Assembly (NCBI RefSeq): GCF_013415905.1 | Contig: NZ_CP058909.1 | Span: 1,736,001 to 1,800,000, forward strand | Direction: 5' to 3' | DNA: 64,000 bases | DNA from: Halosimplex pelagicum | GTDB taxonomy: Archaea; Halobacteriota; Halobacteria; Halobacteriales; Haloarculaceae | Part shown: positions 1 to 8,221 of the stretch, one piece after another | Layout of the letters: the number at the start of each line of letters is the position of its first letter | How positions within the stretch are numbered: the first letter of the stretch is position 1 | Notes under the pieces: generated by a model | The model's input: only the letters and a program-made list of their open reading frames with translations | Databases searched by the model: none | What the model was told of the DNA's origin: nothing | Position numbers and translations under genes: made by a program

Positions 1-936
1 CCCGTCGAAGGCGTCGACGACGCCGAGGTCGCCGTACTGCTTGAGCTCGTGGGTCACGTCCAGCGCCGGGTTCGGGTCGGTGACGGCGAAGAAGCCGCGG
101 CTCTCCGGGTTCGCGAACGCGTTCAACAGCCCGACCGTGGGCCGGTCCCCCTCGGGCGGCACCCGCGAGGTGACGTCCTCGATCGTCGTCTCGTAGAGGT
201 CGACCATCGCCGCCGCGCGCTCCGCCTCCCCGAACAGGCGGCCGTACCGCTCGACGAACTCGGGGATCGAGTAGTAGTCGTAGGCCTCCCCGTCCGGCCA
301 GTTAGGCCACCCCGAGGAGCGCTTCGACCGGCTCTCGTTCCCGAAGAAAGGTGCGACCTCCTCGCCGAGCGTCCGGACCGTCCCGGCGTCGAGCCCGTAC
401 CAGCCGATGTACCGGTTCGGGTCGGTTGCCAGCAGGTCGGGGTCGAGTTCGTAGAGCAACTCCTCGTCGACGCTGTATCCCTTCGAGACCGTGGCCGGGA
501 TCTCGGTCGTGTCGCGCATCGACACCTCCGGGAGCAGCTCGTAGAACCCCTGGTACCAGAATCCCGGCCGGGACATCCCGACGACGCTGTCGGCGTGGCC
601 CAGCGCCGTCAGCACGTCGCCGACGAAGCCCCACCCGCTCACGACCGTCTCGGGCGGGTCGTCCAAGGCGATTTCGCCGACCGGCTCGATCGACGCGGCG
701 TAGCTGGTCGGCGTCGCCGTCTCGGTGGCCGTCTCCGTCGGCGTGGGTTCGGGGGTCGGCGACGCTGTCGGCGTGTCGGTCACTCGGCCGTCGGGCCCAT
801 CGGTCGCCCCTTCGGTCCCGCCGCCGGTCGTACACCCGGCGACCACTCCGCTCGCTGCCAGCGCTCCCACGCGGCCGAGATATCCTCTGCGCGTCGTCGG
901 TGTCCGTACGTCCGTCGAATCGGTGTCGTCGTTCAT
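1..936 (-). CDS. Siderophore ABC transporter substrate-binding lipoprotein, C-terminus outside window
   Basis: Reads off the left edge; 312 codons are visible from the ATG at 936. The N-terminus carries a twin-arginine motif (TRRGYLGRVG) and a lipobox ending VAGC, then a Thr/Pro-rich linker, so it should be a Tat-exported, lipid-anchored receptor. The body (WYQGFYELLP, LYELDPDLLATDPN, DLGVVDAF) matches the FhuD/FepB-like periplasmic-binding family for ferric siderophores or haem. It is the last visible gene of the operon starting at 4710: only 2 nt separate it from the upstream stop, and GGAGAC in that gene's last codons can serve as its ribosome binding site. It is closest in style to the 3412-4710 paralog (both have NESRxKR and a shorter central segment). 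Ligand unknown. Confidence 0.9.
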   Translation of the reverse strand, partial: MNDDTDSTDVRTPTTRRGYLGRVGALAASGVVAGCTTGGGTEGATDGPDGRVTDTPTASPTPEPTPTETATETATPTSYAASIEPVGEIALDDPPETVVSGWGFVGDVLTALGHADSVVGMSRPGFWYQGFYELLPEVSMRDTTEIPATVSKGYSVDEELLYELDPDLLATDPNRYIGWYGLDAGTVRTLGEEVAPFFGNESRSKRSSGWPNWPDGEAYDYYSIPEFVERYGRLFGEAERAAAMVDLYETTIEDVTSRVPPEGDRPTVGLLNAFANPESRGFFAVTDPNPALDVTHELKQYGDLGVVDAFDG

Positions 937-938
937 AC

Positions 939-2177
939 TCAGATGTCTCCGTTGACGATGTCGGCGACGCGCTGGCGGTCGAACAGCTGTTCGTCACTCG
1001 TCACGTCGCCGAACTCCTCGGGGAACAGCTGTTTCGCCGCCCGCTCGGTGAGGAACAGGTTGTGGATCGGTCCCTGGTGGAGGTAGCCGCCGCGGTAGAC
1101 GCGGCCGTTCTGCACCGCCGTCAGCTCGCTCCCGACGGGGTGGTCCGCCATGTACGCGAGGACGGTGTCGCGGAACTCGGCGGCGGACTTGCGCTCGTGG
1201 CCGCGGATCAGGAGCACGTCCGGGTCCACGGTGAGCAGGTTCTCGTAGTCGAGTTCGCCCCGGTTCTCCGTGCTGAGGTTCTCGATGCCGGTGCCGGCGA
1301 GCGCGTCGCCGACGCCCAGGTCGCGCCACTGCTTCTTGCTCGTCCCCTTGTCGGTCAGCCGGTACGGCGAGAACGTCTCGGGCTCCGTCGTGCCCTCGAA
1401 GGTAAGCATCACGCTCGGGCGCTCGCCGGCCGGCGGGAGCCGGGTCTGGACCCGGGTCAGGAAGTCGTCGTGCAGGGATTTCATCGCCTCGTAGCGCTCG
1501 CGCTCGTCGAACACCGTCGCGACCGTCTCGAAGGCCTCGTACAGCGAGTAGTAGCGGTAGTCGTGCCAGGCGTCCGACCGGCGGAAGATCAGGTTGCCGA
1601 CGAACGGCCCGACGTTGTCTGCGACCTCCTCGATATCTCCCTGGTCCCAGTCGAACCAGTTCTTCAGCATCCCCGGGTCGTAGAGGTGGACGTCGCTGTC
1701 GAGTTCGTAGAACGCCTCTTTGGTCCGAACTTCGGGGTACTGCTCGATCGGCGTCGCGTCGACGCTCACGCCGGGTAACTCGTCGTAGACGTGCGTGTAG
1801 TAGCGGTCGGCGCCGCCGATGCCGGCCATCCCGTCCGCTCGCCCGAGCGCGACGCCCATGTCGGCGTACTCGCCGCAGTAGGCGATCCACCGCTCGGGCA
1901 CCGCGTCGAAGGTCACCTCGCCGACCGGCGCCATCGTCACCGAGTACGACTCGCCGCCCATCGCGGTCGCCGTCCCGTTCGCGGTCGACTCGCGCCCGGT
2001 CGGCGTGTCCGACGGTGCGTCCGTCGCAGTCGACGTATCGCCGTCGTTCGCGGCGTCGGTCGGGGTCGACTCGCCGCCGGCACAGCCGGCGAGCAGCCCG
2101 CCGCCGACGACGGCGCCGTACTTCAGGTAGTCGCGCCGGGTCGGTGCGTCGCTCGGGCCGTCGCTCCCGTCGCTCAT
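939..2177 (-). CDS. Siderophore ABC transporter substrate-binding lipoprotein
   Basis: 412 aa. Tat signal (TRRDYLKYGAVVGGG) with lipobox LAGC, a Thr/Asp/Ser-rich linker, then a FhuD/FepB-like binding domain. Family landmarks include the RSDAWHDYRYYSLYEAF stretch, a YENLLTVDPDVLLI segment and the C-terminal NGRVYRGG...HNLFLTERAAKQLFP and RQRVADIVNGDI ending. It would hold a ferric chelate at the cell surface and deliver it to the FecCD-type permease at 4791-5972. Third gene of the operon read leftward from 4710; its ATG overlaps the stop of the 2174-3409 paralog by 4 nt, so translation is probably coupled. Ligand specificity cannot be read from the sequence. Confidence 0.9.
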   Translation of the reverse strand: MSDGSDGPSDAPTRRDYLKYGAVVGGGLLAGCAGGESTPTDAANDGDTSTATDAPSDTPTGRESTANGTATAMGGESYSVTMAPVGEVTFDAVPERWIAYCGEYADMGVALGRADGMAGIGGADRYYTHVYDELPGVSVDATPIEQYPEVRTKEAFYELDSDVHLYDPGMLKNWFDWDQGDIEEVADNVGPFVGNLIFRRSDAWHDYRYYSLYEAFETVATVFDERERYEAMKSLHDDFLTRVQTRLPPAGERPSVMLTFEGTTEPETFSPYRLTDKGTSKKQWRDLGVGDALAGTGIENLSTENRGELDYENLLTVDPDVLLIRGHERKSAAEFRDTVLAYMADHPVGSELTAVQNGRVYRGGYLHQGPIHNLFLTERAAKQLFPEEFGDVTSDEQLFDRQRVADIVNGDI

Positions 2178-3409
2178 CCGTCGACCCCCTCGGTGACGAT
2201 CCGCGCCAGCCGGTCGCGGTCAAACAGCTCGTCCCCGTCGAACGCCTCGGGGAAGTACCCCGTCGCGTAGCGTTCGATCATGAAGAGGTTGTGCAGCGGG
2301 CCGCTGTAGATGGGGCCGCCGCGGAACACCCGCCCCTCCTGCACGGCGGTGAGATTGCTGCCGACGGGGTGGTCGCGCATGTACGACAGCACCGAGTCCT
2401 CGAACTCCGCGCGGCTCTTGCCGCGGCGATGGTAGCGCAACAACAGCGAGTCGGGGTCGACCTCCAGCAGCGTCTCGTAGTCGATGGTACCGGTGTCGCT
2501 GGTCGAGAGGCCGTCGACGCCGGTCCCCGCGAAGGCGTCGGCCAGCCCCAGCGTCCGGAAGTGCTCCTTGTTGGCGCCGTTGCCCGACAGCCGATAGGGG
2601 GTGAACTCCTCGGGCTGCTCGCCGGCGAACACGAGCGCCGCGTTCGGCCGGTCGTCGGGCGCGGGGAGCCGCGACTGGACCGTCGCGACCAGTTCGTCGT
2701 GCATCGACCGGATCGCCTCGTATCGCTCGCGTTCCTGAACTACCTCGGCGACCCTCTCGAAGGCGTCATACAGCGAGTAGTAGCGGTAGTCGTGCCAGTC
2801 GTCCGTCCGTCGGAAGATGACGTTGCCGAGGAAGGGCGCGACGTTGTCACGGATCTCCGAGAGGTCCGAGTCGTCCCACGCCTGGAACCAGTCGGTCGGC
2901 GCGTGGGGGTCCATCAGGTGCAGATCGGCGTCCATCTCGTAGAACGGTTCTTTCGGGATCCCGTCGTTCCAGAGCTGGGTGAGTCCGTCCAGATCGACGG
3001 ACACGCCGTCGAGCTCGTCGTAGTGGATCGTCTTGTAGCGGCCGCGGTACCAGATCGACTCGACCGCGTCGCCGTGACCCAGCGCGACCAGCATGTCGAC
3101 GTAGTCCGCGGTGAACGGAGCGATCGACTCGGGCACCTCGTCGAATTCGACCGTTCCCACGGGCTCCATCGTCACCGAGTACGACTGGGCCGGCGTGGCC
3201 GTCGACGGGTCGCTCTCGGTCGACTCCTCGCTCGGGGTCGCCGTCGGGGTGGCCGTCGCTGCCGACTCCGAACCGCCGTCGTCGGTCGGGGTGGCGTTCC
3301 CGCCGGCACAGCCGGCGAGCAGCCCGCCGCCGACGACCGCGCCGTACTTCAGGTAGTCGCGCCGCGTCGGTGCGTCGGTCTCGCTCGTCTCGGTAGTGTC
3401 GCCGTTCAT
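2174..3409 (-). CDS. Siderophore ABC transporter substrate-binding lipoprotein
   Basis: 411 aa, nearly the same Tat/lipobox leader as its downstream neighbour (RRDYLKYGAVVGGGLLAGC) and the same fold landmarks (RTDDWHDYRYYSLYDAF, YETLLEVDPDSLLL, HNLFMIERYATGYFPEAF). It differs from the other paralogs at the extreme C-terminus, ending IVTEGVDG instead of VNG(D/E)I. Second gene of the operon from 4710; 2 nt separate its ATG from the upstream stop, and the junction copies the one at 936/939, with GGAGAC about 10 nt before the ATG. The near-identity of leader and junction points to duplication in place followed by divergence of the ligand-binding domain. Confidence 0.9.
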   Translation of the reverse strand: MNGDTTETSETDAPTRRDYLKYGAVVGGGLLAGCAGGNATPTDDGGSESAATATPTATPSEESTESDPSTATPAQSYSVTMEPVGTVEFDEVPESIAPFTADYVDMLVALGHGDAVESIWYRGRYKTIHYDELDGVSVDLDGLTQLWNDGIPKEPFYEMDADLHLMDPHAPTDWFQAWDDSDLSEIRDNVAPFLGNVIFRRTDDWHDYRYYSLYDAFERVAEVVQERERYEAIRSMHDELVATVQSRLPAPDDRPNAALVFAGEQPEEFTPYRLSGNGANKEHFRTLGLADAFAGTGVDGLSTSDTGTIDYETLLEVDPDSLLLRYHRRGKSRAEFEDSVLSYMRDHPVGSNLTAVQEGRVFRGGPIYSGPLHNLFMIERYATGYFPEAFDGDELFDRDRLARIVTEGVDG

Positions 3410-3411
3410 AT

Positions 3412-4710
3412 TCAGATGTCTCCGTTGACGATGTCCGCGAGCCGCTCGCGGTCGAACAGCTGTTCGCTCTCCGAGAGCTGCCCGTAGCCGGGATACGGCC
3501 CGAACTCATCGGGGTAGAGCTGCTTGGCGGCCATCTCCGTCTGGAACATGTTGATGATCGGGCCCTGATACGGGGTGCCCCCGACGTACAGGTCGCCGTT
3601 CTCGACGGCGGTCACCTGGCTCCCGACGGGGTGGTCCGCCAGCACCTCCCGCTGCTGTCGAATGTAGTTCTCCCCCTGGAAATCGCGGTACGTGACGCCG
3701 AAGTTGAAGATGATGACGTCCGGGTCGTACTCCAGAAGCCCCTCGTAATCCACGATCACGGACGACTGGCCGTCGTAGGCGCCCTCGAACGCGTCGACGA
3801 CGCCCAGGTCGCGATACTGTTTCTTCCCCCAGGTCTTCTCGACCGCCGACTTCGGGTTGTACACGACCCACCCGTCGCGGTTCTCAGGGTTGTACCGGCC
3901 GTTCACCAGCGCCAGCGACCGGCGCTCGCTCTCGGGGGGCACGCGCGAGCGAACGTCGTCGACGAACGGCTCGTAGAGGTCCAGCAACGCCTCGCCACGC
4001 TCCTCCTCGCCGAAGAGGGCGGCGTACTTCGGGACGTACTCCGGGAGGGAGAGGTAGGGGTACGGCTCGCCGACGGGCCAGTGGGTCCACCCCTCGAAGC
4101 GCTTGCGCCGGCTCTCGTTGCCGAACCAGGGGGCGACGTTCTCCCGGAGCTCCCGGGCCTCCGACCGGTCGAGCCCGTAGATCGCGATGAGGGGGTTCGG
4201 ATCGACCGCCAGCAGGTCCGGGTCGAGCTCGTACAGCACCTCGAGGTCGGTGTCGCGCTCCTCGGTCGTGAACCGGGTGAGCTCGTCGGTCGCGGGCGCC
4301 GAGACACCGTCCAGGAAGTCGTAGAACCCGGTGTACCAGAACCCCGGGTCGGCCATCCCGACGGCGCCGTCGGCCTGCCCGAGCGCGGTCAGCACGTCCG
4401 CGGCGAACCCGAGACTGCCCACCCACGACGACGGCGGTTCGTCGAGCGTGAGCTCCCCGACCGGCGGCATGGTCGCGGTGTAGGACCTCGGTTCGGCGGC
4501 CGACTCCGTCGGCGTCTCCGTCGCCGTCGGACTCGCCGTCTCGGTCGGGTCCGTCGTCCGCGTCGGTGTCCCGGCGTCCGTCGAGCCGGGCCCGTCGCCG
4601 GTTCCATCGTCGCTCGAACAGCCGGCGACCAGACTGCCGCCGACGACCGCCCCGTATCGCAGGTAGTCACGTCGCGTCGGTGCGTCCGCGCCGTCAGTAT
4701 CGTCTACCAT
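3412..4710 (-). CDS. Siderophore ABC transporter substrate-binding lipoprotein, first gene of iron-regulated operon
   Basis: 432 aa from the ATG at 4710. I chose this start because the Tat motif (TRRDYLRYGAVVGGSLVAGC) follows after a short acidic stretch and a TATA-like TATTTA lies about 27 bp upstream, which fits a leaderless mRNA. The open frame continues upstream through the operators, but that part is not protein-like. FhuD/FepB-type binding domain with GFWYTGFYDFLDG, LYELDPDLLAVDPNP and the ending ERLADIVNGDI. It leads four tandem receptor genes (4710 to below 1). The perfect iron-box palindrome at 4713-4730 lies directly before the ATG, so expression should be repressed when iron is plentiful. 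Confidence 0.9.
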   Translation of the reverse strand: MVDDTDGADAPTRRDYLRYGAVVGGSLVAGCSSDDGTGDGPGSTDAGTPTRTTDPTETASPTATETPTESAAEPRSYTATMPPVGELTLDEPPSSWVGSLGFAADVLTALGQADGAVGMADPGFWYTGFYDFLDGVSAPATDELTRFTTEERDTDLEVLYELDPDLLAVDPNPLIAIYGLDRSEARELRENVAPWFGNESRRKRFEGWTHWPVGEPYPYLSLPEYVPKYAALFGEEERGEALLDLYEPFVDDVRSRVPPESERRSLALVNGRYNPENRDGWVVYNPKSAVEKTWGKKQYRDLGVVDAFEGAYDGQSSVIVDYEGLLEYDPDVIIFNFGVTYRDFQGENYIRQQREVLADHPVGSQVTAVENGDLYVGGTPYQGPIINMFQTEMAAKQLYPDEFGPYPGYGQLSESEQLFDRERLADIVNGDI

Positions 4711-4712
4711 GG

Positions 4713-4767
4713 TTTTAGGCGTGCCTAAAAAACGTAAATAGCTTTCGGATTTTAGGTCGGCCAAAAA
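4713..4767. promoter_or_regulatory. Two DtxR/SirR-type iron-box operators over the promoter of 3412-4710
   Basis: TTTTAGGCGTGCCTAAAA at 4713-4730 is a perfect palindrome (8-bp arms, 2-bp centre). TTTTAGGTCGGCCAAAAA at 4750-4767 is an imperfect copy. Between them, on the minus strand, TATTTAC (about 4734-4740) is placed as a TATA box for a leaderless start at 4710. A repressor on either box would block TBP/TFB or RNA polymerase. The motif class is that of iron-dependent DtxR-family regulators (SirR/Idr in haloarchaea). Confidence 0.85.
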
Positions 4768-4790
4768 AGAGTGAGGGTCGCGGCGGCCGG

Positions 4791-5972
4791 TCAGATCTCG
4801 CCCATCCGCTCCTGTTTGCGCATCAGGTAGAGGAAGTACGGCCCGCCGAGCAGGCCGGTGACGATGCCGACGGGCATCTGGCCGTCGCTGCCCAGCAGTA
4901 TCGACAGGCCGAGGCGCGCGCCCACGTCGGCGGCGACCATCAGCGCGGGGCCGGCGAAGACGCAGCCGACGACGAGCCGCCGGTAGTCGCTGCCGACGAC
5001 GTTGCGGACCATGTGCGGGACGATGAGGCCGACGAAACCGACGATGCCGGCCACCGCGATGCTCGCCGCCGCGGCCAGCACCGCGACCCCCGAGAGCGCG
5101 AAGCGGACTTTCTCGACGTTCATGCCCAGCGAGGAGGCGGTGTTCTCGCCCAGCAGGAGGACGTTCAGCTGGCGGGCGCTCGCCAGCGAGAGCCCGAGCG
5201 CCACGACGGTCCACGGCAGGGCCATCCGCACCTGCTCCCAGTCGGTCCCCGTCAGCGACCCGGTGGTCCAGGCGATGGCCGACTGGACGACGCCGATGTC
5301 GTCGGCGAAGAAAAAGAGGCCCGTCTGGAGGCTGCTGAACACGGTGCCGACGATGACCCCCGCCAGCACCAGCCGCACCGGTGAGGTGCCGTTCTTCCAG
5401 GCGATGACGTAGACGATCAGGAAGGCGCCGATCCCGCCCAGCGCGGCGATCACCGGCAGCAGCGACGAGATCCCCAGCACGAGCGTCCCGAAGACGTACG
5501 GGATCACGAGCGTCACGCCCGAGAAGACCACGAGCACGAGCAGGATCATCAGTCCCGCGCCCGAGGAGACGCCGAGGATGAACGGGCTCGCGAGTTCGTT
5601 CCGGGTGACGGCCTGGAAGATGGCGCCCGAGACGGCGAGGTTCGCGCCGACGAGGGCGGCGACCAGCACCCGCGGGAGGCGGATGTTCCAGACGATGAGG
5701 CTGCGCTGGTTCATCTCCGGCAGCTCCGTCCCCAGCAGGAACGCCCGCCAGGCCTCGGTGTTGAACAGCACGTTCGGGTCGAACACGGCCCCCCACGCCT
5801 CGACGAGCGTCATCGAGTAGGCGCCGAAGCTCACCTGGACCAGCCCGCCGGCGACGACGACCGCGAGGCTCCCGAGCGCGACCGACCACAGCGAGCCCGA
5901 CAGCCGGTCGAGCACGCGCTGGGACCCCGACAGCGGTTCGGCCGTGCTGGCCGGTTCGCTCGCCATCGTCAC
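4791..5972 (-). CDS. FecCD-type iron(siderophore) ABC transporter permease
   Basis: 393 aa polytopic membrane protein of the BtuC/FhuB/FecCD family. It has many hydrophobic segments, starting near residue 30 (VALGSLAVVVAGGLVQVSFG), the ISGAIFQ-like segment (AVSGAIFQAVTRNELASPF), the cytoplasmic coupling region with GENTASSLGMNVEKVRF, and GLIVPHMVRNVVGSDYRRL, all typical of the family. It would translocate ferric chelates delivered by the neighbouring lipoproteins, probably as a homodimer because no second permease gene is nearby. Last gene of the operon starting at 9472; its start overlaps the oxidoreductase stop by 4 nt. No ATPase gene follows; the next gene left has its own promoter at 4713-4767. 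Confidence 0.93.
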   Translation of the reverse strand: MTMASEPASTAEPLSGSQRVLDRLSGSLWSVALGSLAVVVAGGLVQVSFGAYSMTLVEAWGAVFDPNVLFNTEAWRAFLLGTELPEMNQRSLIVWNIRLPRVLVAALVGANLAVSGAIFQAVTRNELASPFILGVSSGAGLMILLVLVVFSGVTLVIPYVFGTLVLGISSLLPVIAALGGIGAFLIVYVIAWKNGTSPVRLVLAGVIVGTVFSSLQTGLFFFADDIGVVQSAIAWTTGSLTGTDWEQVRMALPWTVVALGLSLASARQLNVLLLGENTASSLGMNVEKVRFALSGVAVLAAAASIAVAGIVGFVGLIVPHMVRNVVGSDYRRLVVGCVFAGPALMVAADVGARLGLSILLGSDGQMPVGIVTGLLGGPYFLYLMRKQERMGEI

Positions 5973-6955
5973 TCACCGGCTTCCGCCGACTCCGCGTCGC
6001 TCTCGGCGGACTCGCCGTCGGCCGCCCGTTCGGCCTCGATCGCGCGGGCCCGTTCGAGGACGCGCTCGTCGTCGAGGTGTTCGAGCAGGCGGTCCTGGCC
6101 GCGCTCGCGGCGCCGCTCGATGGCCGCCTCGTCGATGTAGGAGTCGAGGCGCCGGTCGATCTCGGTCTCCCTGAGCGCCGCGAGTTCCTCGGAGTCGACG
6201 TCGTGGTCGTCGGGCACCCGGTCGTCGAACCACTCCGCCCAGCGCTCGCGGTCGCGCCACTCCTCGTCGAGTTCGGCCCGCTGGCGGACCCAGTCGTAGC
6301 GGTCGGCGAACTCGTCGGGGATGCCGAGGTCCCGTCGCGCGTCTCGGAGAAGCGTCCGCGCCGCCTGGGCGCCGCGGCCGGCCGCGACGACCGCCTGCGC
6401 GTCCGCGTCGGAGGGCGTGGCGACGTACAGTCCGTCGATCGGCGTCGAACCGTCCGCGTCGGGGTAGCCCTTGTCGAAGTGTTCGTGCTCCTCGCCGTCG
6501 TGCTCGTGGGTCTCGAACATCGCGTCGCCGCCGAGCGGGCGGAGGTACTCGCCGTCGTAGCGCGTGGCCGCTATCACCCGTTCGGCCGTCACCGGCTCGC
6601 CCTCCTGTGGCTCGACGACGAAGCCGCCGGAGGTCTCCGACCCACCGCCGCCCGCCTCGGAGCCGTCGACCCGCTCGACGGACTCGACGAGGTCGTCGCG
6701 GATCGTCGCACCCGCCTCCGCGACGTGGTCGTGGATCAGCTCGTAGAACGTCTCGATGTCGACGCCCGCCGGGAAGCCGAGGTAGTTCTCCAGGTGGGCA
6801 CACCGCTGGATCGACGAGCGCCCGCGGTCGAAGACGAGCGTGTCGAGGCCGTACCGGGCGGTGAACACGGCCGCCGACGCGCCCGCCGGCCCGCCGCCGA
6901 CGACGACCACGTCGCGGTCGTACTCGCGCGTCGTTTCGGAGTCCGTATCGCTCAC
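5969..6955 (-). CDS. Thioredoxin-reductase-like FAD/NAD(P) oxidoreductase in the siderophore operon
   Basis: 328 aa from a GTG at 6955, two nt after the upstream stop; this start places the FAD motif (VVVVGGGPAGASAAV) near residues 16-30. Sequence style is that of the TrxR/NAD(P)-FAD oxidoreductase group (HLENYLGFPAGVDIETFYELI, then ERVIAATRYDGEYLRPLGG), but the redox CxxC of true thioredoxin reductase is not seen. The last third is a charged helical extension rich in Glu and Arg with possible coiled coil. By position between receptor and permease genes it may reduce ferric siderophore after uptake; that is inference from context. A GTG start and tight spacing support co-translation. Confidence 0.8.
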   Translation of the reverse strand: MSDTDSETTREYDRDVVVVGGGPAGASAAVFTARYGLDTLVFDRGRSSIQRCAHLENYLGFPAGVDIETFYELIHDHVAEAGATIRDDLVESVERVDGSEAGGGGSETSGGFVVEPQEGEPVTAERVIAATRYDGEYLRPLGGDAMFETHEHDGEEHEHFDKGYPDADGSTPIDGLYVATPSDADAQAVVAAGRGAQAARTLLRDARRDLGIPDEFADRYDWVRQRAELDEEWRDRERWAEWFDDRVPDDHDVDSEELAALRETEIDRRLDSYIDEAAIERRRERGQDRLLEHLDDERVLERARAIEAERAADGESAESDAESAEAGE

Positions 6956-6957
6956 GG

Positions 6958-8220
6958 TCAGATCTCCCCGTTGACGATGTCCGCGACGCGCTGGCGGTCG
7001 AACAGCGTGAGTTCTTCTTCCCGAAGCGTCTCCATCCCGTTCCACTCGCCGAAGGCCTCGGGATAGAACTGCCTCGCGGCCGCCTCCGTCTGGAAGAGGT
7101 TGATCACCGGCCCCTGGTAGGAGGTGCCACCACGGTAGAGCCGGTCGTTCTGGACGGCCGAAAGCTGACTGCCGACCGAATCCTCACGCATCGTCTGCAT
7201 CTTGGACTCGAACTCCTCGGTCGAGACGTGCGAGAAGCCATACTGGAACACGATGGCGTCGGGGTCGACCTCGAGCATCTGCTCGTAGTCGAACTGGCCG
7301 TAGCTCCCCTCGATGTGGTCGTCGAACGCGCCGCGCATCCCGAGGTCGCGGTACTGCTTGTGATTGTTGCCGTCCTGGACGGGATAGGTGTAGAACGTGG
7401 CCTCCTCGAATTTCGAGTTGACGGAGACGAGGCCGACGGTCGGCCGCTCCGCCGACGGCGGCAACGTCTCCTCGATGGTCGCCTGAATCTCGTCGTGGAT
7501 GGACGCGAGTGCCTCGTACCGCTCTCGCTCGTCGAAGGCGTCTGCGACCTTCTCGAAGGCGTCGTACAGCGAGTAGTACTGATAGTCGTGCCAGTCGTCG
7601 CCGCGTCGCCGGATGTAGTTGCCGAGGAACGGACTGACCCCGGTAGCTATCTCCTCGATCTCGTCCTCGCCCCAGTCGTCGGCCAGGACGCCGAGCCAGT
7701 TGGGGTCGAACAGGTGGACATCAGCGTCCAGTTCGTAGAATATCTCCTTGTCGAACTGGCCCCCACCGGAGATCGGCGCGACGTCTTCGAAGGAAACGTC
7801 GACGTCTGGCAGCGCGTCGTAGAACACGTTCGGCATGCCTTCGGGATCCCACAGACCCTGGAGGCTATCGGCCTTGCCCAGGGCGATGCCCATATCACCG
7901 TACGTGCTGAGGTAGCTCACCCAGTTCTCGGGCGACTCGTCGAACTCGACGGTTCCCATCGGTTCCATCGTTACCGAGTAACTGGTGTCTTCGGTGTCAG
8001 CTTCTGTCCCCGTCTCGGCCGCCTCCGGCGTCGGCGTTTCGTCCGATTCCGGCGTCGTCGTCGGCGTTCCCGCGCCCGTCGACCCGTCGTCGCCGTCCGG
8101 CCCGCTGTCACCCGCACAACCCGCGAGCAGGCCGCCGCCGACGAGCGCGCCGCCGTATTTCACGTACTCTCGCCGCGTCGGTGCCTCGTTTCCCCTCGTG
8201 TCACTGCTGTCGTCGGGCAT
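6958..8220 (-). CDS. Siderophore ABC transporter substrate-binding lipoprotein
   Basis: 420 aa. Tat leader (TRREYVKYGGALVGGGLLAGC), acidic Thr-rich linker, then the FhuD/FepB-like domain with RRGDDWHDYQYYSLYDAF, YEQMLEVDPDAIVFQYG and the shared ending RQRVADIVNGEI. Second gene of the operon from 9472; its ATG is 1 nt beyond the stop of the 8222-9472 gene. GGGGAG within the upstream gene's last codons gives a ribosome binding site 7 nt before the ATG. It belongs with the 8222 paralog (shared PVQDGN/PIGDGN and NHKQY/GKKQY segments), apart from the four receptors to the left. Confidence 0.9.
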   Translation of the reverse strand: MPDDSSDTRGNEAPTRREYVKYGGALVGGGLLAGCAGDSGPDGDDGSTGAGTPTTTPESDETPTPEAAETGTEADTEDTSYSVTMEPMGTVEFDESPENWVSYLSTYGDMGIALGKADSLQGLWDPEGMPNVFYDALPDVDVSFEDVAPISGGGQFDKEIFYELDADVHLFDPNWLGVLADDWGEDEIEEIATGVSPFLGNYIRRRGDDWHDYQYYSLYDAFEKVADAFDERERYEALASIHDEIQATIEETLPPSAERPTVGLVSVNSKFEEATFYTYPVQDGNNHKQYRDLGMRGAFDDHIEGSYGQFDYEQMLEVDPDAIVFQYGFSHVSTEEFESKMQTMREDSVGSQLSAVQNDRLYRGGTSYQGPVINLFQTEAAARQFYPEAFGEWNGMETLREEELTLFDRQRVADIVNGEI

Positions 8221-8221
8221 C

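Noticed and set aside
351..1778. Long plus-strand open frame opposite the siderophore receptor genes
   Set aside because: Translation is Arg/Val-rich and lacks domain features; it is the antisense shadow of high-GC genes. The same holds for other long antisense frames such as 2015-3487, 34670-36988, 28836-30830, 42599-46045 and 56758-58104.
3412..5976. A single 854-residue frame covering both the receptor and the permease region
   Set aside because: Its first half is an out-of-frame reading of the permease gene; the real receptor starts at the ATG at 4710 beside the iron box.
5969..7045. Longer N-terminus for the FAD oxidoreductase starting at 7045
   Set aside because: The extra 30 residues overlap the end of the upstream receptor gene and do not fit the family; GTG at 6955 places the FAD motif correctly.
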